Source: Eubacterium sp. (GTDB lineage Bacteria; Bacillota; Clostridia; Oscillospirales; Acutalibacteraceae). Taken from it: DNA of 29,336 nt. The position numbers and the translations under genes are program-made. Each line of letters starts with the position of its first letter. The stretch's first letter is position 1. This document shows, piece after piece, positions 16,893-21,799 of the stretch. Under the pieces are notes generated by a model. It searched no databases. It saw nothing but the letters and a program-made list of their open reading frames with translations, and was not told the DNA's origin. The stretch is taken from NCBI GenBank assembly GCA_014465955.1, contig JACTVT010000027.1, positions 1 through 29,336 of the forward strand. The letters are read 5' to 3'.

Positions 16893-16904
16893 GTGTAAAT
16901 TTGT

Positions 16905-16934
16905 CGTAGGGGAGGGTCTCTGTGCCCTCCCGTC
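16905..16934. repeat. Dispersed palindrome, GGGAGGG arm type
   Basis: Same 28 bases as 14101-14128 (CGTAG edge, GGGAGGG, TCTCTGTG loop, CCCTCCCG). It sits between the terminator at 16861 and the GntR operon promoter. Confidence 0.85.
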
Positions 16935-16964
16935 AATTTTCTATATTAAAACTTTAAAAAACTC

Positions 16965-17012
16965 TTGACATATATTATTGAATGCAGTATTATTGTGTTA
17001 GTTAAGTAATAC
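16965..17012 (+). promoter_or_regulatory. GntR-ABC operon promoter with candidate operator
   Basis: TTGACA (16965-16970), 17-bp spacer, TATTAT (16988-16993). GTATTA (16987-16992) and TAATAC (17007-17012) form an inverted repeat over the -10 box and start site, where a GntR/YtrA-type repressor would block transcription; direct repeats AGTTAAG at 17000 and 17013 overlap it. Autoregulation is inferred. Confidence 0.65.
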
Positions 17013-17030
17013 AGTTAAGGAGAATTAAAA

Positions 17031-17411
17031 ATGGAATATCAATTTGACAACGATAAACCGATTTATTTGCAGATGGTAGAATTGATAAAAAAAGAAATCA
17101 TCTCGGGCCGGCTGAAAAGCGGAGAAAAAATACCGTCAGTCCGTGAACTTGCCGTTCAGGCAAAGGTAAATCCAAATACGGTTCAGAAAGCACTTGCCGA
17201 ACTTGAACGGTGCGGATTGGTTTATACCGAACGTACCAATGGTAAATTTGTAACAGATAATAAATCTATAATAAAAGCATATCGTGATGATATTATCAAT
17301 GAAAAAGTTGAATCTTTTTTAAAGGATATGATTAATATAGGTGTAAGTGAAGACGAAATCAGGGAATATCTTGACAGCAAGAAAGGAATGTTTGAATGTG
17401 AAATTGCTTGA
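17031..17411 (+). CDS. GntR-family regulator, YtrA subfamily
   Basis: 126 aa, the short YtrA type: a winged helix-turn-helix (about 10-75, with KSGEKIPSVRELAVQAKVNPNTVQKALAELE) and only a small helical dimerisation tail instead of a large ligand domain. YtrA-type regulators usually sit first in an operon with the ABC transporter they repress and respond to cell-wall-active compounds, as ytrA does in Bacillus; the effector here is unknown. AAGGAGA at 17017 precedes the ATG. The end overlaps the ATPase gene by 14 nt. Confidence 0.93.
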   Translation: MEYQFDNDKPIYLQMVELIKKEIISGRLKSGEKIPSVRELAVQAKVNPNTVQKALAELERCGLVYTERTNGKFVTDNKSIIKAYRDDIINEKVESFLKDMINIGVSEDEIREYLDSKKGMFECEIA

Positions 17412-18093
17412 ATGTAAAAATCTGTCTAAAAACTTTGATGATAAAGCGGTTTTGAAAAATATAAATCTGTCTGTTGACAGCGGCAGAATTGTCGGTCTGC
17501 TCGGTAAAAACGGTCAGGGCAAAACGACACTTATCAAACTTATAAATGATTTACTTACACCTACAGACGGTGAGGTGCTGATAAACGGCAGAAAACCCGG
17601 CATTGAAAGCAAGAAAATTATATCTTATCTTCCTGAGAGAACTTATCTTGATAAGGATATGACTGTTCGGCAGGAAATCACCTTTTTCAGCGAGTTTTAT
17701 GATAATTTCAACGTTGAGCGTGCGTATAATCTGCTTGAAAAACTCGGTCTTGATGTAAATCAGAAATTATCCAAAATGTCAAAGGGTATGCAGGAAAAGG
17801 TGCAGTTAGTCCTTGTTATGGCAAGGGATGCAGAACTCTACATTCTTGATGAACCTCTCGGCGGTGTTGACCCTGCCTCAAGAGATTATATCCTTGACAC
17901 CATTCTTTCAAACTTCTGCGAAGGTGCAAGCATTATTATTTCAACGCACCTTATTGCTGATGTTGAGCGTATTCTTGATGAGGTTATTTTTATAGATAAG
18001 GGTGAAATCGTTTTGCACGAACTTGCAGATAATTTAAGAACAAAGCAGAATGCAAGTATTGATGAGATTTTCAGGAGGACATTCAAATGCTGA
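17398..18093 (+). CDS. ABC transporter ATP-binding protein
   Basis: The start is GTG at 17398, with AAAGGA at 17382-17387; the frame is open to 17347 but that part lies inside the regulator gene. 231 aa: Walker A GKNGQGKTT, Q loop, signature SKGMQ (the relaxed LSKGM form common in ABC-2-type exporters), Walker B LYILDEPLGGVDP and an H-loop His in IIISTH. It energises the membrane protein encoded next, overlapping it by 7 nt. Confidence 0.93.
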   Translation: MKLLECKNLSKNFDDKAVLKNINLSVDSGRIVGLLGKNGQGKTTLIKLINDLLTPTDGEVLINGRKPGIESKKIISYLPERTYLDKDMTVRQEITFFSEFYDNFNVERAYNLLEKLGLDVNQKLSKMSKGMQEKVQLVLVMARDAELYILDEPLGGVDPASRDYILDTILSNFCEGASIIISTHLIADVERILDEVIFIDKGEIVLHELADNLRTKQNASIDEIFRRTFKC

Positions 18094-18881
18094 AAAAATT
18101 ATTGAAATATGATTTGAAATGGATTTATAAAGTAATTCTTGTGTTTTATGCGCTTGCGATTTTCTTTGCATTGCTTTCGTTCGGATTGTCAAAAGCAGAA
18201 AATTCAACGCTGCTCAACGTTCTTGCGCAGATATCCTGCGGATTTACCGTGGCAATGGTTGCAAACTGTATCGTGAATTCAATTATGCGCTCGTGGGTAA
18301 GATTTCGTAATAATATGTATAAAGATGAGTCTTATCTCACGCATACGCTTCCCGTATCTCGGAATACAGTTTTTCTGTCAAAAACACTTTCTGCGTTTAT
18401 CTGCACGTTTATATCAACTGCAGTTTCGGCAGCGTGCATTGTTCTTTGTTATTATAATAATGATGTGATTAAGGAAAGCGTAAAAACAATGCTTGGCTCA
18501 CTTGCTGATTCGTTCGGAATTTCAGAGGCGGGTGTGCTTGCAGTTCTTGTTTTCATCATTTTTCTTGAATTAATGTTTATTCTTATAACAGGCTATACAG
18601 GTATGATTATCGGCCATAGATCAAATAAAATGAAAATGGCAAAAAGCATTATAATCGGTTTTGCCGTCTATCTTGCTTTCAATGTCCTCACAGTCGGCAT
18701 TATCTGCCTTGCAGGTATTTTTGATGACCGTATTATGAAAATTATTACATCTTCCGATAGTGTAACTGCTTATGTTCTGAAATTCTTCCTTATCATCGCA
18801 GTAGTTGTCTATTCCGTTTATAATCTAATCTTATATATAATCGGCAGCAAATGCCTTGAAAAAGGCGTGAATATAGATTAA
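18087..18881 (+). CDS. ABC transporter permease (ABC-2-like)
   Basis: 264 aa with about six hydrophobic helices (about 15-38, 48-70, 100-125, 150-175, 193-215, 230-255). It lacks recognisable substrate motifs. The segment DESYLTHTLPVSRNTVFLSKTLSAFI after the second helix is typical of the coupling region in this exporter group. Co-translated with the ATPase; substrate unknown, possibly a peptide antibiotic or a membrane-stress ligand by analogy with YtrBCDEF. Confidence 0.88.
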   Translation: MLKKLLKYDLKWIYKVILVFYALAIFFALLSFGLSKAENSTLLNVLAQISCGFTVAMVANCIVNSIMRSWVRFRNNMYKDESYLTHTLPVSRNTVFLSKTLSAFICTFISTAVSAACIVLCYYNNDVIKESVKTMLGSLADSFGISEAGVLAVLVFIIFLELMFILITGYTGMIIGHRSNKMKMAKSIIIGFAVYLAFNVLTVGIICLAGIFDDRIMKIITSSDSVTAYVLKFFLIIAVVVYSVYNLILYIIGSKCLEKGVNID

Positions 18882-18887
18882 TATTTC

Positions 18888-18915
18888 GTTAGGTGCATCG
18901 TCCTCGATGCACCGA
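18888..18915. repeat. Dispersed palindrome, GGTGCATCG arm type
   Basis: CGTTAG edge, arms GGTGCATCG (18892-18900) and CGATGCACC (18905-18913), loop TCCT, then GAG. Perfect 9-bp stem; placed right after the permease stop. Confidence 0.75.
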
Positions 18916-18917
18916 GT

Positions 18918-18958
18918 ATAAAAAAGCAGTGCTGAATTTCAGCACTGCTTAGTTTTTG
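18918..18958. terminator. Bidirectional terminator between the ABC operon and the 6S-like RNA
   Basis: AAGCAGTGCTGA (18924-18935) and TCAGCACTGCTT (18939-18950) form a perfect 12-bp stem. On the + strand AGTTTTTG follows; on the minus strand a T run TTTTTTATA follows, so it serves both converging transcripts. Confidence 0.92.
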
Positions 18959-18961
18959 TTT

Positions 18962-19157
18962 AATCCGCACATCCGCCGACGCCGTGAATAACCTGCTGTT
19001 AAACGCAGGTGGGTTTTATCCGCCATACTTTGTGCTCCCAGCGTCCGTATCAAAAAGATAGGGGAGGTCTGCATACCCATAGAGCGAGCCTAAATCCCTA
19101 GTTAAAAATTGTTCGGGTTACTAAGGCTATCGGTTGTCGAGATGCGCAGACTGAAAT
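18962..19157 (-). ncRNA. ssrS: Probable 6S RNA
   Basis: Read on the minus strand, this gene-free stretch folds as one rod. The 5' end UCUGCGCAUC (19150-19141) pairs with GAUGUGCGGA (18973-18964) over 10 bp, continued by UCGAC with GUCGG. An inner stem UGGGU/ACCCA and an apical hairpin UAUC-UUUUU-GAUA lie at the other end. The 3' strand of the central bubble carries a small CCUGC/GCAGG hairpin, as in Firmicutes 6S RNA. A strong minus-strand terminator follows. 6S RNA binds sigma-A RNA polymerase as a promoter mimic. The identification rests on shape, length (about 195 nt) and motifs; a covariance-model search was not possible. It begins right behind the DUF1292 stop and no separate promoter is evident, so it may be processed from that transcript. 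Confidence 0.7.
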
Positions 19158-19158
19158 C

Positions 19159-19485
19159 TTATTGTTCAACGTCTTCGGGATCGAAATATTCAACCTCAAA
19201 TTTTTCTTCAACCATTTTCATAAGAACTTCCGAAACCTCGTTGAATTCATCTTCGTTTTCAATTTCGCTCAGATATTCGTTGCCGTCATCTTCAAGCACC
19301 TTAAGAATAAGCACTTCATAATCTGCCTCAACGATTTCTTCAGCATCATCACGGTATTCCGTGATAGCAACGTACGTATTGCCGCCGTTTTCATATCTTT
19401 CAAGAAGTTCAAATAAAATTTCATCACCATTGTCATCGGTAACGGAAATAATATCGGGCTCGTAATAATCCTTCTCGTTATCCAT
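19159..19485 (-). CDS. DUF1292 (YrzB-like) acidic protein
   Basis: 108 aa, strongly acidic. The family core DIISVTDDNGDEILFELLE ... YVAITEY ... VLILKVLEDDGNEYLSEIENEDEFNEV is complete. The function of the family is unknown; it commonly lies with ruvX-type genes in Firmicutes, which are absent here. AGGGAG lies 9-10 nt before the ATG and a consensus promoter lies just upstream. The 6S-like RNA follows immediately downstream. Confidence 0.92.
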   Translation of the reverse strand: MDNEKDYYEPDIISVTDDNGDEILFELLERYENGGNTYVAITEYRDDAEEIVEADYEVLILKVLEDDGNEYLSEIENEDEFNEVSEVLMKMVEEKFEVEYFDPEDVEQ

Positions 19486-19515
19486 TATAATTCACTCCCT
19501 TTTTAAGTTAGTATC

Positions 19516-19544
19516 ATTATAATATCAAAATGCCGTTTCGTCAA
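19516..19544 (-). promoter_or_regulatory. Sigma-A promoter of the DUF1292 gene
   Basis: On the minus strand TTGACG (19544-19539), 17-bp spacer, TATAAT (19521-19516). It points away from the promoter at 19640, so the two units are divergent. Confidence 0.9.
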
Positions 19545-19639
19545 TAGTAATATATTGCTTAAATACTGCTATAATATACAAATTTCACCATTTCATGTAT
19601 ATTATTCATAAATATTTTTAAAAATGTTGAAAAATACTA

Positions 19640-19668
19640 TTGACAAATAACAAAATGTATGCTATTAT
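19640..19668 (+). promoter_or_regulatory. Strong sigma-A promoter of the tiny-ORF RNA locus
   Basis: TTGACA (19640-19645), 17-bp spacer, TATTAT (19663-19668). The transcript should start near 19675, exactly where an 8-bp hairpin (GAACTTAA 19675-19682 with TTAAGTTC 19695-19702) begins. Confidence 0.9.
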
Positions 19669-19727
19669 TTAGATGAACTTAAGAGATAGATAGTTTAAGT
19701 TCAGGTTACGAAAGGAGGCTTTGTCCG

Positions 19728-19775
19728 ATGGAATTAGAACCAGGTCAGACAAACGCCTGCAAAGTATTCGGGTAA
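19728..19775 (+). CDS. Tiny ORF, 15 codons
   Basis: MELEPGQTNACKVFG, preceded by AAAGGAGG (19711-19718) with 9 nt spacing. The ribosome site lies between complementary AAAG and CTTT, so it may be partly masked. No family recognised. Its second half (ACGCCTG) takes part in the alternative pairing described for the RNA, which is the layout of a leader peptide; that function is a guess. Confidence 0.45.
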   Translation: MELEPGQTNACKVFG

Positions 19776-19986
19776 TATAACGGATTATCGTATCGGCAGC
19801 ATCTGATATAATTCAGATAACGGATACAGGCAAATGCAATTATAAAAGTTATAGCAGGAAACCGAAAAGAATACCACAGGCGTGTTAAAAATTGAATTTA
19901 AAAAGATATATAATTTCTATATGTTCAGCCTTTCCTGCACGGGCTTTGAAGGTTATCTTCAAAATATTTTATATAAGGTGAAACCA

Positions 19987-19998
19987 ATGCAGTATTAA
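19987..19998 (+). CDS. Tiny ORF, 3 codons (MQY)
   Basis: Start module AAGGTGAAACCAATG (19975-19989), then CAG TAT TAA. The ribosome site is as good as those of full genes in this window. It is too short to be detected as a gene and is listed because the same module recurs twice downstream. Confidence 0.35.
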   Translation: MQY

Positions 19999-20039
19999 CT
20001 GATAATATTTCATAAAAATATATTTTCGAGGTGATCCCT

Positions 20040-20072
20040 ATGTTAAGGGCATTCATTGTATCAAGAAAATAA
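20040..20072 (+). CDS. Tiny ORF, 10 codons
   Basis: MLRAFIVSRK, from ATG 20040. GAGGTGATC (20028-20036) is complementary to most of the 16S rRNA 3' end, the best ribosome site of the window. A hydrophobic centre with basic ends could touch a membrane or the exit tunnel, but this is speculative. Confidence 0.45.
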   Translation: MLRAFIVSRK

Positions 20073-20090
20073 TTATGAGAGGTCAGTCCA

Positions 20091-20099
20091 ATGTACTAA
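20091..20099 (+). CDS. Tiny ORF, 2 codons (MY)
   Basis: Start module GAGGTCAGTCCAATG (20079-20093), then TAC TAA. An overlapping 13-codon frame begins at ATG 20075 but has no ribosome site. Confidence 0.3.
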   Translation: MY

Positions 20100-20155
20100 G
20101 TAGTTTTTACACATAACTTTTTTAAAATCGAATAAATTTAATAATATGTCAAATG

Positions 20156-20185
20156 CTCCTCACGGCTTCGCTGTGGGGAGTTTTT
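20156..20185 (+). terminator. Terminator of the tiny-ORF RNA
   Basis: CTCCTCACGG (20156-20165) pairs with CTGTGGGGAG (20171-20180), two wobbles, loop CTTCG, followed by TTTTT. Confidence 0.88.
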
Positions 20186-20242
20186 ATTGTTGATTTTTTA
20201 AAAAAATCAGTATAATTAATGTATATTTAGGAGGACTGACAA

Positions 20243-20536
20243 ATTAAAACAAAAAGCAACTTTTCTTTAAAACGCATTGTATCATTGATTTTAGCATTTG
20301 CTATGCTTTTTACCATTACAGTAATTCTTGATTTTTCGGTTTTTGCTGCTTCCTGCAAGCACAATCCGTCTGCCGGAAATTCCGGTAAATGGTTTAATTC
20401 CATAAGCGAATGTGATGATTATTGGGCAGATGTCCTTGAAGTTTGGGACGAAAAATATGAAAGCGGAGAAGTGACTTATGTTGAATGGGTTGAAGGGCAT
20501 CCCGGCGGTTACTCGGCTTGGACTTGTTATTACTGA
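20243..20536 (+). pseudogene. N-terminal fragment of a frameshifted surface-layer protein gene
   Basis: AGGAGG at 20229-20234 is followed, 8 nt later, by ATT (20243) rather than ATG. Reading from that ATT gives a textbook signal peptide (KTKSNFSLKR n-region, hydrophobic core, VFAAS cleavage region); the later in-frame TTG at 20285 or ATG at 20303 would lose the charged n-region. The frame stops at TGA 20534 after WTCYY. Adding one base there would give CYYC and continue in the frame of the next ORF, which carries further Cys pairs and the SLH repeats. So this looks like the front part of one exported gene with a 1-nt deletion and a lost or very rare start codon (ATT). Confidence 0.7.
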
Positions 20537-21462
20537 CAAATGTGGACAGTGGATTTTTTTATCGTGAAAAAACCTGCAATCATAAATGGAGAGAGGAAAC
20601 AACTGTATTTGAGCCGACTTGTGTTGAAAGAGACTCCAGAGAAAGATATTGTCTGCTCTGTGATATGACCGATGACCGTATTCTGCCCGCATTCGGCCAT
20701 GATATAAAGCAAACGGTTACTCCTGCAACACCGGTATCAGAGGGCTATATGCACAGTGAATGTACACGATGCGGCTTTGTATTCGGAGATTACAGTACGC
20801 CGAAAACTGTTGAAATGTCTCGATTGCCGTTTATTGACCTTTCGGGTTATGATGATTATTCGGGTTATGTTGCATATACCTCGCTTTACAACAGTTTTAT
20901 CACGGGTTCAAATCCGCCTGTAAGGAATATGTTTTCGCCTAAAGACTCCATAACAAGAGCAATGTTTGTAACAATTCTTTACCGTATGGCAGGCGAGCCT
21001 TATAAAAATGCTAATTCGTATAAAGTATCACCGTTTACTGATATTAAAGATAAAAGTGTTTACTATTATGATGCGGCATGCTGGGCGCTTGATAAGGGAA
21101 TAACTACACAGACAACCTTTAAGCCTTATGACCCGGTAACCCGTCAGCAGACCGCAGCATTTCTTTTCAGATATGCTCAGGGAGAAAATCTGATAACCGA
21201 TACTGAATATCTGAAGGTCGATTTGACGCAATATCCTGATTATTGGTCTATGGGTATAATAATTAACGACGTTCCTCAGCCGGGTTATTATCCGGGCGTT
21301 GCAGAATGGGAAGTAGAACCGCTTCAGTGGGCAAATTATAACGGAATGATAACAGGTACTCAACAGGGTTATATTAATCCGATTGGTGCAACACAGCGTA
21401 TTCACGCAACAAAGATTTTGTACGGCTTCGGTAAAGCCTGCAATATCGGTAATTTTGTCTGA
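20518..21462 (+). CDS. C-terminal part of the frameshifted gene: Cys-pair region plus SLH domains
   Basis: The open frame runs from 20518, overlapping the fragment above. Residues to about 75 contain CNHKW, YCLLC and CTRCG, a repeated Cys/His pattern seen in clostridial surface proteins. Three surface-layer-homology repeats follow: FIDLSGYDD ... SITRAMFVTILYRMAG, FTDIKDKSVYYYDAACWALDKGI ... TRQQTAAFLFRYAQ and a diverged third ending GATQRIHATKILYGFG. SLH domains bind secondary wall polymer. No signal peptide and no ribosome site belong to this frame, so it is unlikely to be functional alone; with the upstream fragment it would be a secreted protein of about 405 aa. Confidence 0.75.
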   Translation: MDLLLLTNVDSGFFYREKTCNHKWREETTVFEPTCVERDSRERYCLLCDMTDDRILPAFGHDIKQTVTPATPVSEGYMHSECTRCGFVFGDYSTPKTVEMSRLPFIDLSGYDDYSGYVAYTSLYNSFITGSNPPVRNMFSPKDSITRAMFVTILYRMAGEPYKNANSYKVSPFTDIKDKSVYYYDAACWALDKGITTQTTFKPYDPVTRQQTAAFLFRYAQGENLITDTEYLKVDLTQYPDYWSMGIIINDVPQPGYYPGVAEWEVEPLQWANYNGMITGTQQGYINPIGATQRIHATKILYGFGKACNIGNFV

Positions 21463-21486
21463 TTGAACAATTTGTATTCAACGCTC

Positions 21487-21515
21487 TTGACAAACTTTTC
21501 GTTATTTGTTAATAT
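21487..21515 (+). promoter_or_regulatory. Sigma-A promoter of valS
   Basis: TTGACA (21487-21492), 17-bp spacer, TAATAT (21510-21515). Transcription should start near 21522, just before the T-box Stem I. Confidence 0.88.
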
Positions 21516-21521
21516 ATTTTC

Positions 21522-21756
21522 ATATTGAACGGCTATGATAAAGAGGAGTATTCTGTATCCTTTTTTCAGAGAGCAGGCGGTGGGTGAAAGCCTGTAAAAT
21601 GAGCAGAAGAAGGTAGTTTTTGAGCCGACAGGGTGAATTTCAGTAGTCCTGCCCGTATGCCTGCGTTAAAGGTTTGAGCGGCACAGATTTCTGTGCAATT
21701 TGAGTGGTACCACGGAAACAGTATGCTTTCGTCTCATTGAGGCGAAAGCATTTTTT
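21522..21756 (+). promoter_or_regulatory. T-box leader controlling valS
   Basis: Stem I includes AGAGAGCAGGCGGTGGGTG, the usual distal part, and a specifier-loop region with GTA (21613-21615), a valine codon. The T-box TGAGTGGTACCACGG lies at 21701-21715; its TGGT (21705-21708) would pair with the uncharged tRNA-Val 3' end, with U matching discriminator A. The competing terminator (21723-21756) has a perfect 13-bp stem, ATGCTTTCGTCTC with GAGGCGAAAGCAT, loop ATT, and a T run. Uncharged tRNA-Val favours the antiterminator and switches on valS. Confidence 0.93.
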
Positions 21757-21799
21757 GTTTTTGTAAATACTATTAATACTATTTTCAGGAGATGATTTT

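Larger units (their letters stand above)
19675..20190 (+). ncRNA. Unrecognised structured RNA of about 515 nt carrying tiny ORFs
   Basis: There is no ordinary coding frame, yet a consensus promoter and a strong terminator delimit a unit. Visible pairings are a 5'-terminal hairpin (19675-19702), ATCTGA/TCAGAT (19801-19818), a long-range GCAGGAAA (19854-19861) with TTTCCTGC (19931-19938), and TGAAG/CTTCA near 19947-19961. ACGCCTG (19753-19759) can pair either with CAGGC (19827-19831) or with CAGGCGT (19877-19883), mutually exclusive choices. Four short ORFs with good ribosome sites start at 19728, 19987, 20040 and 20091. I do not recognise the RNA; known large Firmicutes RNA classes such as raiA, ROOL, GOLLD or OLE cannot be excluded without a model search. 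Confidence 0.6.

Noticed and set aside
17347..17397. Upstream extension of the ABC ATPase frame
   Set aside because: It lies in the regulator gene; GTG 17398 has a ribosome site and starts directly at the family N terminus.
18962..19157. tmRNA as the identity of the rod-shaped RNA
   Set aside because: There is no tRNA-like acceptor end, no CCA-type terminus and no tag reading frame ending in Ala-Ala; the single long rod fits 6S better.
20075..20116. 13-codon ORF starting at ATG 20075
   Set aside because: It has no ribosome site and overlaps the better supported MY start module at 20079-20093.
20518..20545. Programmed -1 frameshifting in the SLH gene
   Set aside because: No X-XXY-YYZ heptamer and no clear downstream pseudoknot near TGA 20534; the seven-T run lies after the stop in the first frame.
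21522..21756. Novel RNA element before valS
   Set aside because: It is a standard T-box with valine specifier, T-box sequence and terminator.
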